From the NCBI RefSeq assembly GCF_947498635.1, contig NZ_CANMKV010000017.1, positions 34,873-98,872 of the forward strand: DNA of 64,000 nucleotides. Direction: 5' to 3'. The notes beneath the pieces are model-generated. The model searched no databases, was not told the DNA's origin, and saw nothing but the letters and a program-made list of their open reading frames with translations. The position numbers and the translations under genes were made by a program. This document shows, piece after piece, positions 26,938 to 36,006 of the stretch (positions within the stretch are counted from its first letter, which is position 1; each line of letters begins with the position of its first letter). Source of the DNA: an uncultured Microbulbifer sp. Its GTDB lineage: Bacteria; Pseudomonadota; Gammaproteobacteria; Pseudomonadales; Cellvibrionaceae.

Positions 26938-28038
26938 ATGAAAAGAAGCTTAATTATGTTGGTTCCTGGGCTTACCAGGGTTACCAGTACCGCACAATTA
27001 TCTGAATTTAGTGAAGGGCTGATCGCCGCAAGCGAACGTATGCCGCTTACCCCTATTGCAGACCCTTTGATTCCTCCAGGTGTACAACGCCTACGCGTAA
27101 CCGCCACCGGGCAGGAGCTTGAACTCGATCTCGTTGAAGCCTACTGGAATGACCTGGTACCCAGTATTACCCAACAGACACTGAAGACCCGATTAACCCG
27201 CGGCTTTTCACTCATCTGGTTTTGGTTAGCGAACCTGCATATCTGGAAGGGGGTATTGGGTCGTAAGTACCTAACTTTTGGACTGACTTTATCGGCACTG
27301 GCATTTCTAGTTTGGTACCTAGGTACTATTATATTGTTCGTGGAAGCCATTGAGCCCGCCGCTGATAACCCCTTATTTCCTCTCGTGAAGGAACTTAAAA
27401 GATCAGTAGAATATATCGGTGGCTGGCGGATCTGGGCCGTGGCCACAGCTATTGTGGCTCTAATACCAGTTTCCTTGTTGGTAGATATCTCCGATTTCTG
27501 TAAGCGCTATCTTACCAATGAACCCGCTGCGCGCGGGAAACCAGCTGTACGCTTTGAAATTATTCGACGGGTCCGCGAGCAACTGGTGAGCAGCCTGGCA
27601 CTGGGAGACTATGAGTCGGTTACTATCGTTGGTCACAGCTTTGGTAGCGTGGTGACGGTAGACCTATTTGCCGACTTGCCCTCCTTCGGGATCCCCGTGC
27701 GTATACTGACCATGGGCTCTCTGATCGAGGTTCTGGGCAAACAGGCGCCCTGGCTACAAAACGAAGTTATGGCATTATCGCAGCGCGAAGATCTCATTGA
27801 GTGGATCGATATTAAATCGGACTCAGACTGGTTTGCCAGTGGTTCCGCTGTGCCCGAGACCCACCATTGCTATGAGCGAATTATCGGCTCCTACGGCACT
27901 TTCCCAGACAAAATTGCCGCTAAGGTACACTCCCGCTACTTCGACAATCAAGAAGCGGTAAGGCTTTTACTTTCGTACTTTGAGCGGCAAAATAATGCAA
28001 ACATTCCCAGCGACAAAGCCACCCTGGAGACAGCTTGA
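26938..28038 (+). CDS. membrane-associated alpha/beta hydrolase-like protein
   Basis: The 366-residue protein has a canonical nucleophile elbow, VGHSFGSVV with S234. Two hydrophobic segments lie in the middle (about 112-135 and 165-183), between an N-terminal LIMLVPGLTR strand and the elbow, so a membrane hairpin is inserted in the fold. I preferred ATG 26938 (GAAG upstream) to one 60 bases earlier. It is the first gene of a compact same-strand cassette, followed 87 bases later by a lipoprotein and then a small acidic protein. The catalytic Asp and His are not assigned with confidence. No named family is recognised. Confidence 0.65.
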   Translation: MKRSLIMLVPGLTRVTSTAQLSEFSEGLIAASERMPLTPIADPLIPPGVQRLRVTATGQELELDLVEAYWNDLVPSITQQTLKTRLTRGFSLIWFWLANLHIWKGVLGRKYLTFGLTLSALAFLVWYLGTIILFVEAIEPAADNPLFPLVKELKRSVEYIGGWRIWAVATAIVALIPVSLLVDISDFCKRYLTNEPAARGKPAVRFEIIRRVREQLVSSLALGDYESVTIVGHSFGSVVTVDLFADLPSFGIPVRILTMGSLIEVLGKQAPWLQNEVMALSQREDLIEWIDIKSDSDWFASGSAVPETHHCYERIIGSYGTFPDKIAAKVHSRYFDNQEAVRLLLSYFERQNNANIPSDKATLETA

Positions 28039-28125
28039 TCCATTAATAACGTAAATTAATTGCTCCGGAGAAAATAGCGGAGCATTTCGAATATCAACAA
28101 TACGCCAATAGCAAGGAGAATAGAG

Positions 28126-28629
28126 ATGTCGCCCAGCCAGCCAATGAAGGTTATTTCGGCCCTAAGTGTTTTTCTGGCAATTCTAGTCAGTAGCTGTACC
28201 CAGCTGGCCCCCAGATATGATGCGGAGCTCTACTCAGACCTCACCGAAGTGAATGCAGAACTCATGCAGTTCTTTTCCTCAGTTTCCCATGGCACCAGCA
28301 GAGATTCCTACACAGAGAGGAACCAAAACTATCATTCCCTGATTGGTAAAATTGATGCGATGGCCCTGCAATCCAATACCCGCCCAATCCCCAACAAAGA
28401 CACTTTGGAGGAAATCAATAACTACCTGAATTCCAAAGGAACCAATATTGTCTTTGAAGCTGAGCCTCCCAGCGTTGCCTCTCTAGAGAGAATTTCCAGC
28501 AGCCTCAATCGGATGCGTGAAGAAGATGAGGATAAGGGGCTGCGTGCTACCGCTGTTGCTCTTTTCAAGAATGAGATTGTGATTTCCATGGACCAGGCAC
28601 TGACCTACGAAACTTTTTTGAACCGCTAA
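28126..28629 (+). CDS. hypothetical lipoprotein
   Basis: The 167-residue protein follows an AAGGAG site and begins with a lipoprotein signal (lipobox VSSC, Cys 24). The rest is soluble and mostly helical-looking (DLTEVNAELMQFFSSV, ASLERISSSLNRMREEDED). No domain is recognised. It is the middle gene of the 26.9-29.0 kb cassette and is 10 bases from the next gene, so it is very likely co-transcribed with it. Confidence 0.65.
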   Translation: MSPSQPMKVISALSVFLAILVSSCTQLAPRYDAELYSDLTEVNAELMQFFSSVSHGTSRDSYTERNQNYHSLIGKIDAMALQSNTRPIPNKDTLEEINNYLNSKGTNIVFEAEPPSVASLERISSSLNRMREEDEDKGLRATAVALFKNEIVISMDQALTYETFLNR

Positions 28630-28639
28630 GGACTTCGAC

Positions 28640-28978
28640 ATGTCACTTGACGTAAACCAGCTGATTTCCAATATCAAAGATGCAGCCTCTTCAATTATCA
28701 GCCACGATGTTACTGAGATACGCGGTTTCTCAGAACGTCAGCTGTCTGCTTTGGCTCTTCAGGCAAAGCTCATCGCCAAAGCTATCGTGACGGAAGAAAT
28801 AGACGAAGACTTAAGGGACTATTTCCTGGACTCCCTTGAGGATATGGCCCTGAACTTTGCCAAGACCTTACGAGGTCTGCTGGCAGTCACTATTGAGAAA
28901 GTCTGGAATGCGATAATTGGGGTCATTTGGTCAGCAATAGAGGCCTGCACGGGGATATCACTAAAAGTAGCCTCTTAA
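28640..28978 (+). CDS. hypothetical small protein with amphipathic C-terminus
   Basis: The 112-residue protein begins 10 bases after the lipoprotein stop, with AAGGA upstream. It is acidic and helical in the first two thirds (EEIDEDLRDYFLDSLEDMAL) and ends with a hydrophobic helix (AIIGVIWSAIEACTGISLKV) that could insert in or lie on a membrane. No family is recognised. A strong terminator follows at once, which closes the cassette. Confidence 0.65.
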   Translation: MSLDVNQLISNIKDAASSIISHDVTEIRGFSERQLSALALQAKLIAKAIVTEEIDEDLRDYFLDSLEDMALNFAKTLRGLLAVTIEKVWNAIIGVIWSAIEACTGISLKVAS

Positions 28979-28993
28979 TCACCGAGGCCTCTC

Positions 28994-29031
28994 CCCGGTA
29001 GCTCACTCTAATGTGCTACCGGGCTTTCTTT
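28994..29031 (+). terminator. Rho-independent terminator of the three-gene cassette
   Basis: A perfect 9-bp stem CCCGGTAGC/GCTACCGGG with a 12-base loop, followed by CTTTCTTTG, 15 bases after the last stop. Confidence 0.85.
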
Positions 29032-29233
29032 GTAGTCTACAACTCTATTGAACTTGATTTCTTTAAGGGAAATTTTTGTTCAAAATTTGGGGCTGCCAAT
29101 AGGAATATTAGGGAAATCACCGACTCTCATTGACACTACACAGAACTTTTCATCCCTATTCGTTTGATGTGACTTACCCTGCTCATCTGCATTAAGGAAA
29201 AAATCAAACCTCTCAATTTTTACCACTAGGCGA

Positions 29234-30079
29234 TCAGGACTCCATATATTTTTTAAAGGCATCGGCATAATCTGGGTGCCAGCGGGATAAGGGTGGCCTA
29301 TCTTCAATGATATCACCAGCGGCCCAAGCTATACGTTTATTATCCACCTCACGAGTTACGTCATTATCAGGGCAAAGAATATAAAAATCGCCCTGTTCAA
29401 TTCGCTCTAACATAAAATCAATAACTTGATCTGGGGCCCAGGCCGACTTGGGTTTTTGCGGGCTGCTAATCATCCCCGTATAGGTAAACCCTGGTATTAA
29501 CAAGTGTGATGCAATCCTATTATTTTTACTGCGAGGCCCACCTTTATAAGATAGCTCTCTGAGCTGATATTCAAGTGCTTCAGCTACCACTTTTACTGCG
29601 GCTTTACTCGCATTGTAGGCGGGATTGCCTGGAGGTGTTGTTATACCCTGTTTAGATCCTGTATTAATCACTAAAGAGGCATGTTCCTGTAAAATAAGCT
29701 GTGGTACAAATACATGTATGGAATTAACAACACCCCAAAAATTAGTATTGATTATATTCTCCCAGCTGTCTAAATTGTCCCAACTCTTGGTTGGGTAGCC
29801 AACACCAGCATTATTCATAAGAAGGTCTATTCGACCAAATTGCTCAACAACTTCAACCTTAACCTTCTCCAGTGATTGAACATTTCCGACATCCACAACG
29901 AATGAAAGCGTAGAGTCAGGCAAGTCCTTTAGAGCCTTCGAAAGTTTTTCTTCATTCAGATCGATTAAACCGATTTTCATCCCCACGGATGCAAATTTCT
30001 TTGCCGCGGCCAAGCCAATTCCATCAGCGCCGCCACTAATAATTGCAACATGACCTTCCTGAAATATTGAGCCATTCAT
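29234..30079 (-). CDS. short-chain dehydrogenase/reductase (SDR)
   Basis: The 281-residue classical SDR has the cofactor motif ISGGADGIGLAAAKKF and the aspartate LIDLNEE, which suggests NAD(H). NNAGVGYP follows, with the catalytic Ser in VINTGSKQG and the Y-x-x-x-K pair in PAYNASKAAVKV. It reduces or oxidises a carbonyl or alcohol of unknown identity. A C-terminal extension (RWHPDYADAFKKYMES) is present. It stands alone; the flanking DNA is AT-rich and includes an 8-bp tandem repeat upstream. Confidence 0.85.
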   Translation of the reverse strand: MNGSIFQEGHVAIISGGADGIGLAAAKKFASVGMKIGLIDLNEEKLSKALKDLPDSTLSFVVDVGNVQSLEKVKVEVVEQFGRIDLLMNNAGVGYPTKSWDNLDSWENIINTNFWGVVNSIHVFVPQLILQEHASLVINTGSKQGITTPPGNPAYNASKAAVKVVAEALEYQLRELSYKGGPRSKNNRIASHLLIPGFTYTGMISSPQKPKSAWAPDQVIDFMLERIEQGDFYILCPDNDVTREVDNKRIAWAAGDIIEDRPPLSRWHPDYADAFKKYMES

Positions 30080-30234
30080 AGCATCACCAAGCGATAAATT
30101 TAGCAGTAAAAGAAGTATGGGAAAGATCTACTGTCTTAGCAAAAAAACAGTAATACCTCAAACCTGGAAAACCCCTTATGGACCCCAAATTTCCGATGAA
30201 TAAAGCTTCACCAGAAATTTTTTGATCAACCCCC

Positions 30235-30270
30235 AAACTACAAAACTACAAAACTACAAAACTACAAAAC
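30235..30270. repeat. tandem repeat, 8-bp unit AAAACTAC, about 4.5 copies
   Basis: A first 7-base unit, three full AAAACTAC units and a partial AAAAC in the gap between the divergent-from-DJ-1 SDR promoter and the DJ-1/PfpI gene terminator. Confidence 0.92.
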
Positions 30271-30321
30271 AAATATCGTGAATGGGGAGGATAAAATGCA
30301 GAGGTCATACATAGTACAACC

Positions 30322-30353
30322 TAAAAATAAGCCCAATCATTAAGGCTGGGCTT
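30322..30353 (-). terminator. Rho-independent terminator of the DJ-1/PfpI gene
   Basis: On the minus strand the stem AAGCCCA/TGGGCTT with an 11-base loop is followed by ATTTTT, about 35 bases after the stop. Confidence 0.75.
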
Positions 30354-30385
30354 ACAGAAGGTTAAAATATAAACCTGTATGCAGG

Positions 30386-31225
30386 TTATTTCAGCATTTT
30401 TAGCATTTTATTAGCCACACCCACTGCTGATGCAGGGTTTTGACCAGTGATCAGCTCGCGATCAACAACAACTTTCTCACCCCAGTCAGCTTTTGAGCGC
30501 TTGTAATCGCCGCCGGCATAAGTCAGCGCATCTTCCGGGGTATAGAATAACTCATCTCCCTTCAAGTAATATTTAGTTGCCGTTGCCTCTTCAGTATTGC
30601 TGAAAGACGTAAGATCGTAGTTTTCGTAAATCCAGCCAGTCACAGACTTCGGTTCTTCACCGCGTTTCATACTGGCTTCAAATTCTTTACTATTAGGCAG
30701 TGCCGACAATAATGCGGCTGGACCATGACAAACCAGTCCTGTTGGCTTTCCCTTTTTGTTAAAGTGGATCAGGAATTTACCCAGTTTTTCATTGGCGACA
30801 AGATCAGCCAGAGGGGCATGTCCACCGGGAACAAATATCGCATCAAAATTCTCAATACCAATTTGTTCAATACGTGAGAAACTAACAACTGGAGAGTTGT
30901 TCGGGTCAGTTATCTTTAATTCCTCAAGCAATGAGTTATGCGCGTCATAATATTCTTGATCCTTTTTATAATGATCGAGAATATCAGAGTTTACATCGAG
31001 AGTGGGCGCCATTCCCTTTGGGGACGCAAAGGTCAGGGTGTGTCCCTCATCCAGAAAAATCTTAACCGGTTCCATTAACTCATTACTGTAAAAACCAGTT
31101 TCATATTTGGTGCCTCCTTTTAACATCATCTCAGATGCATCAGACATAACCACCAAAATATTGTCGGCGAATGCTACCGGACTAAATAGCAGGGCTGCAG
31201 CCGCTATCACCTGTTTAATTTTCAT
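30386..31225 (-). CDS. exported DJ-1/PfpI family protein
   Basis: From ATG 31225 the protein has about 279 residues, beginning with a signal peptide (MKIKQVIAAAALLFSPVAFA). The class I glutamine-amidotransferase-like fold follows, with NFDAIFVPGGHAPLADL and the nucleophile elbow GLVCHGPAALLSAL (reactive Cys). It resembles Hsp31/HchA-like or PfpI members used in glyoxal or stress handling, but export to the periplasm is unusual for these. AGAGG lies upstream of the chosen ATG; the frame continues 25 codons further without a site. It has its own terminator. Confidence 0.85.
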   Translation of the reverse strand: MKIKQVIAAAALLFSPVAFADNILVVMSDASEMMLKGGTKYETGFYSNELMEPVKIFLDEGHTLTFASPKGMAPTLDVNSDILDHYKKDQEYYDAHNSLLEELKITDPNNSPVVSFSRIEQIGIENFDAIFVPGGHAPLADLVANEKLGKFLIHFNKKGKPTGLVCHGPAALLSALPNSKEFEASMKRGEEPKSVTGWIYENYDLTSFSNTEEATATKYYLKGDELFYTPEDALTYAGGDYKRSKADWGEKVVVDRELITGQNPASAVGVANKMLKMLK

Positions 31226-32137
31226 CTTAAAAACCTCTTTAAGTACATTTGAAACGTGGGTTCCATTGTAAGTGTTGGCAAAAGAGGCACAATCTTGCAT
31301 TTTGAAACTTAATGTTCTTGTTTTAGAAACAGTTAATTTTAAAAATTCCTACACTTAACATCAGAGGCATGGCGTCTTTGGACCTTATAGAATGGAGGCA
31401 CAAAGTCCTGGTCCGGTGGTCATTTTTGTTTGAATCGGCATTTTTGGCATCCTCATATTCACTTAAGAATGCAATCTGTCAGCCCTTATCAATTTCATTA
31501 CCACCAATGCCGCCCAATGGACTGTAGCAGCAAACCCTCGTGCCACATTAAGCCGCTAACTTGCTGGTTTTCCCGCTTGATGTGATGACCTTCCCAACAA
31601 TAAGTAACACCGCAAATACCTGATACCTATTCTCTCTGCACTACGATCGAACGCTCCCCAGTCAATGAGTGACCGCTCGGACAACCTCAACTTAATTACC
31701 ATTGCGAGGTTAGACTGTTGGTTTCTGAACACATCGCACCAGCTATAGAACTCCGACCCGATTCTTCGGCAAGGGAAGCTACCGCCACAACGCACAGGCA
31801 TCCCACTCCGATGAGATCTTGATTACCCTCCTGGGCCTAGCTTTCAAAAGACGCAGTGACGTATCCGAACGGTGCTGCTTTATTCAATGAAGCAGATTAC
31901 TGTTGCATGACAGTTCCAGGACCTGACTCCCGCCGATTTTGTCAAGGTAGCCGGATCCTACCATCTGAAGTGACGCAAAGCTTGGGAGATCTCTATTCAA
32001 AACTCCCAAATCATCTCCTAAAAGAAGCAACCTGAGAGAAGACAATCTGGCATTTGGAAACAGCTCACTAGCTGCTTCGCCTCAGTTTCCGCATAATTGA
32101 CGGCCGCACACGCAACTGAATATAAATGGCCTGATGT
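31226..32137. other. gene-poor region between DJ-1/PfpI and rdgC genes
   Basis: About 900 bases. The first part should hold the DJ-1/PfpI promoter, and the last 100 bases the rdgC promoter. The only content with possible meaning is a degenerate transposase-like stretch near 31556-31870, listed separately. Confidence 0.45.
31556..31870 (-). pseudogene. possible remnant of an IS5-type transposase
   Basis: Across minus-strand frames one can read GMP, then WR-stop-LP, then IGSEFYSWCDVF. This resembles the GxPWRDLP...FG-W-x-VY..F start of DUF4096/IS5-family transposases, broken by shifts and a stop. No terminal repeats were found. The match is weak and could be chance. Confidence 0.25.
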
Positions 32138-33130
32138 ATGTGGTTTAAAAACCTTCGTATTTACCGCTTAACCAAAGAATTTAGCCTGGACGCCGAAAAA
32201 TTGAACGAATTGCTGGAGACACAGGCTTTTGTACCCTGTGGTAGCCAGGATTCCGCCCGCTACGGCTGGGTCCCTCCATTGGGGCGCCATGGCAGCCAAC
32301 TGGTGCACGCCACCAATGGCCACTTAATGATCTGTGCAAAAAAGCAGGAAAAGGTACTGCCTGCAACGGTCGTGAATGAAAAAGTGGAGGAGCTTGCCCA
32401 AGCCATCTCCGAAAAGGAAGCCCGCCAGGTTGGCCGCAAGGAGCGGCAAAACCTCAAGGATGAAGTGCTACTAGAGATGCGCCCAAAAGCCTTCGCCCGT
32501 TCGCGACTGCACTACGCCTACATCGCCCCGCAGGATGGCTGGGTAGTAGTGGATGCTTCCTCAGCCTCTGCCGCGGAGGAATTACTGGAAAATCTGCGCG
32601 AAGCGATCAGCAGCCTTGCGGTAATACCGCTTTCTGCCAAGAATCTGCCACAGCACACCATGACCCATTGGCTTACCGCACCCGAGGCCCCCGCACAGTT
32701 CGAATTTGGCCACGAATGTGAACTGCGTGACCCTAAAGACAGCGGCAGTGTGATTCGCTGTAAAAACCAGGATCTGTGTGCGGAAGAAATCCACAACCAC
32801 TTGGTGGCTGGAATGCAGGTACACAAACTGGGCCTCGTCTGGCGCGGAGGAGTGGAATTCCTGGTCGACGACCAGCTATCCCTGAAGCGGGTAAAATTCA
32901 GCGATGAGTTGCTGGAAAAGGCTGACAGCGCCGATGCGGATAACGCAGCTCTGCGCTTCGATGCGGATTTTGCCGTAATGACCCTGGAAATCTCTGCCCT
33001 GCTCAAGGACTTACTTGCTGCTTTCGGTGGAGTAAACACTGAGTCAGTCAGCGTAGAGGAAATCGTGGCCAAAGCCTCCCGTGCAGAAGTCGATAACTTG
33101 GCACGAGAAGTGGAAGAAGTGGTGTTTTGA
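32138..33130 (+). CDS. rdgC: recombination-associated protein RdgC
   Basis: The 330-residue protein begins MWFKNLRIYRLTKEF and continues with FVPCGSQDSARYGWVPPLG, the characteristic N-terminal half of RdgC. LPATVVNEKVEELAQAIS and WVVVDASSASAAEELL follow. RdgC forms a ring on double-stranded DNA and restrains RecA and replication-fork recombination. It is about 25 residues longer than the 303-residue E. coli protein, mainly at the C-terminus. It is convergent with gnd. Confidence 0.95.
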   Translation: MWFKNLRIYRLTKEFSLDAEKLNELLETQAFVPCGSQDSARYGWVPPLGRHGSQLVHATNGHLMICAKKQEKVLPATVVNEKVEELAQAISEKEARQVGRKERQNLKDEVLLEMRPKAFARSRLHYAYIAPQDGWVVVDASSASAAEELLENLREAISSLAVIPLSAKNLPQHTMTHWLTAPEAPAQFEFGHECELRDPKDSGSVIRCKNQDLCAEEIHNHLVAGMQVHKLGLVWRGGVEFLVDDQLSLKRVKFSDELLEKADSADADNAALRFDADFAVMTLEISALLKDLLAAFGGVNTESVSVEEIVAKASRAEVDNLAREVEEVVF

Positions 33131-33132
33131 TC

Positions 33133-33193
33133 ACTTACCCGGCACGATGTGCCAGGTAAGCCCGCCAGGGAGAGCACTATATCAACTCTCCCT
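33133..33193. terminator. two hairpins between convergent rdgC and gnd
   Basis: A first hairpin (CTTACC...GGTAAG with inner GGCAC/GTGCC, 33133-33160) starts 2 bases after the rdgC stop. A second (AGGGAGAG/CTCTCCCT, 33167-33193) follows. Neither has a long T-run, so termination may be partial in both directions. Confidence 0.5.
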
Positions 33194-33242
33194 GCGGGGA
33201 TTCTCCCAGATCGGGGCCGGGGAACCCGGCTTGATCAGAGCC

Positions 33243-34763
33243 TTATATTTCAGTAATGGGGCGACCCGGCTCACTCCACTGGACGTGATACTTGCGCTGC
33301 TCTGGCTGGTCCACTCGGGAGAATGTGTGGGCACCAAAGAAATCCCGTTGCCCCTGCAACAAATTCGCCGGCAGTGATTCTGTGCGGAAAGCATCGTAGT
33401 AGCTCAATGCAGAGGATAGCGCCGGCACCGGTATACCATTCAGCGTCGCACTCGCCACCGCCTGACGCCAGTTAGCCTGGTGCTCAGCTATTTGCTGGGT
33501 AAAGAAGTCATCCAGCAACAGATTGGAGAGCTTGGCATCGCGTTCATAAGCATCGCTAATCGACTGCAGAAATACCGCTCGGATAATACAGCCGGCACGC
33601 CAGATACGGGCAATCTCAGAGAAGTTCAGCTGCCAGCCCTGCTCCCGTGCAGCCAGCTTCATCAAATCAAATCCCTGTGCATACACACAAATCTTGGCGC
33701 AGTACAGCGCATCATGTAGCTGCTGAATCACTTCCTCGCGCTGCTCCGCAGCCACCGGGGAAATTTCCGGGCCTTTCAGTTTTTGTGCCGCGCGAGTTCG
33801 TAGGGCTTTGCGAGTAGATAGTGAACGGGCATAGACCGCCTCGGCAATACTCGGCGCAGGGCAGCCAACCTCGAGACTGCTTATTGCCGTCCACAACCCG
33901 GTACCTTTTTGGCCGGCACGATCCAGGATTACATCCACCAGCGGCTGCTCAGTGACCGAATCCAGGGTAGACAGGACTTCCGCACTGATACTAATCAGGT
34001 AGCTATTCAGCGGCCCTCGATTCCACTCGCAAAACACCTCGGCAATTTCTGCCGGAGACATCGCCAGTGCACTGCGCATGACATGATAAGCCTCGCAGAT
34101 CATCTGCATATCGGCATACTCGATGCCGTTGTGCACCATCTTTACGTAGTGACCGGAGCCGATTGGACCAATATAAGCGGCGCAGGGCTCCCCTTCACGC
34201 ACAGGATTACCCGGCTCAAAACGCTCAATGGGCTGGCCGCTGGCCTTGTCTACCTTGGCTGCGATGGCATGCCAAACAGGCTCGATCCGGCTCCAGGCGT
34301 AGCGATCTCCGCTAGGCATTAATGACGGCCCGAAGCGCGCCCCCACCTCGCCACCGGATACGGCCGTGGTAAAGAAAATCAGTTTGCCTTCATAGCGTTT
34401 GGCACGCTCAACTGAATCGGTCCATAAGCTATTGCCAGTATCCACCACGATATCATCGGCTTTTAGGCCCGCATCCAGCAGCTTGCCACAGACATCATCC
34501 ACGGGCGCCCCCGCCGGCACTGACAGAATAATCAGGTGCGGTGCTTTTACCTTTGCCAACAGCTCGGTGTACGAATTACAAGTTTCCACCCGCGCGGGCT
34601 GTTCGCCGCGTTCTTTCTTGTCCTGCTCCAGCAGTGCATTGAGCCGATTGTGATCCAGGTCGAAAGCACAGACCCTGTAGCCGTTATCCGCCAGGTTCAT
34701 GATCAGGTTCTTACCCATCACACCGGCGCCGATAAAGCCAATATCGCACTGTGAATCAGACAT
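33243..34763 (-). CDS. gnd: 6-phosphogluconate dehydrogenase, decarboxylating
   Basis: The 506-residue enzyme of the pentose phosphate pathway converts 6-phosphogluconate to ribulose 5-phosphate and CO2 with NADP+. The cofactor fold is IGFIGAGVMGKNLIMNLADN. The catalytic site reads TTAVSGGEVGARFGPSLMP and GSGHYVKMVHNGIEYADMQ (catalytic Lys). It is about 30 residues longer than the E. coli type because of an insertion between these motifs (IERFEPGNPVREGEP region). ATG 34763 has GGAGAA upstream; the longer frame has no site. Confidence 0.93.
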   Translation of the reverse strand: MSDSQCDIGFIGAGVMGKNLIMNLADNGYRVCAFDLDHNRLNALLEQDKKERGEQPARVETCNSYTELLAKVKAPHLIILSVPAGAPVDDVCGKLLDAGLKADDIVVDTGNSLWTDSVERAKRYEGKLIFFTTAVSGGEVGARFGPSLMPSGDRYAWSRIEPVWHAIAAKVDKASGQPIERFEPGNPVREGEPCAAYIGPIGSGHYVKMVHNGIEYADMQMICEAYHVMRSALAMSPAEIAEVFCEWNRGPLNSYLISISAEVLSTLDSVTEQPLVDVILDRAGQKGTGLWTAISSLEVGCPAPSIAEAVYARSLSTRKALRTRAAQKLKGPEISPVAAEQREEVIQQLHDALYCAKICVYAQGFDLMKLAAREQGWQLNFSEIARIWRAGCIIRAVFLQSISDAYERDAKLSNLLLDDFFTQQIAEHQANWRQAVASATLNGIPVPALSSALSYYDAFRTESLPANLLQGQRDFFGAHTFSRVDQPEQRKYHVQWSEPGRPITEI

Positions 34764-36006
34764 CAAGTTCTCCGTATAAAGATAGGGGGCTTTCAGGGGC
34801 GCGGAGTATAGCAATATGAATCCAGAGCCGGGAGAGCAAAAACCCAACAAAATCCATCCTGGATACCTTAAAACAACCTGCAAAAGTCCAAAGCAGCGGT
34901 AGGGGTCTCGCCTTGAGTAGCCCCCCACCTAGAGCACCTGCGGGCCTACCCAACCTGATTTAACCTATATCGACTGGGCCGGAAGCAATACATACAGGGC
35001 TCTTGAAACACGCAGTGAAGACATCCCTATATGATTGGGATCGATATCTATGCCTCATAGGATCTTCGAGCACAGTGAATTATTACCCACCATCCTTCAA
35101 TTAACTCGAGGGTTCTAACTAAGGCGTAGCGTGATGGCACTTTATCATCCACTCCTGCTCTGTAACTTCCTAAAACAGATTTCAAGTTAAATAGCGCTTT
35201 AACTGGTGCAAACGGGGAAGGAGGACCCAACCTCCAAAAAGCGATCACCAGCCGTAGCCATTAGACGCTGCAAACTCACGTCTCAGAAACCTTACCGACT
35301 GCATTCTATTCATAGAAAAAACTTATGATAAAGAAATTCTTAGCTGTACCCGCTTTCGGCGATAGTGGTATTTAAAGGCCTTAAAATGCTGGAACCAAGT
35401 AAACCAAAAGCACTTCTCCGCACCTAGTATCTGCTATCTGCTATCTGCTATCTGCTATCTGCTATCTGCTATCTGCTATCTGCTATCTGCTATCTGCTAT
35501 CTGAAAAGTGGCAAGGGAGCTGCCTTAATCGCACAATACCTTGCAGGGTTAACCCAAGCTAGAATTGCAGCAACACTTATGAAATAGGTGCTATAGAAAA
35601 TAGGATACTAACCTTCTCACCGGACATTACCGGTAACGACACCAGAAACAGTTCAGATTTTGGGTACCTCTGTAAATTATTTTTTTGTGCCAGTAAAAGC
35701 CGAGTCATGGGGACATTAAGGCGAACCAGTGAAAAAAAACGCATAATCGATTGTTTTTGAGGATGAGATATTCGCCCCATAACTAAAATTGCGTCTATTT
35801 AGGCTCTACCTCTCCCCCCAACAAACGTCTCATTTCGTCTTTAGTAATGGAAGGTATTGATACTTAGTCGACCTCCTTAATACGGACGTCTAAGTTGCTC
35901 TATCTCCCAGCGATGAAGAATGTTTCTTAGGGCGGCGTACAAAATGTCCAAGACAAGTAGTACGCCTGCATTAATAATTTACAGAGATATTAGGAATACT
36001 ATTATT
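34764..36006. other. gene-poor region upstream of gnd and the PraB-like gene
   Basis: About 1.2 kb with no convincing gene. The first part must contain the gnd promoter, and the last part that of the PraB-like gene. A 7-bp tandem repeat lies at 35428-35503. Short frames near 35048-35248 and 35577-35780 lack ribosome binding sites and motifs. Confidence 0.5.
35428..35503. repeat. tandem repeat, 7-bp unit TATCTGC, 10.9 copies
   Basis: Ten complete TATCTGC units and a final TATCTG, all identical. It lies about 500 bases upstream of the PraB-like gene, outside any supported gene. Perfect identity suggests recent or continuing slippage. Confidence 0.95.

Noticed and set aside
29080..29316. 78-codon minus-strand frame at the end of the SDR gene
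   Set aside because: Half of it is an out-of-frame overlap with the SDR gene, and no start signal is visible.
35428..35503. CRISPR-like array
   Set aside because: The 7-bp units are directly adjacent with no spacers, and no cas gene is in the window. It is a simple tandem repeat, as are 23023-23082 and 30235-30270.
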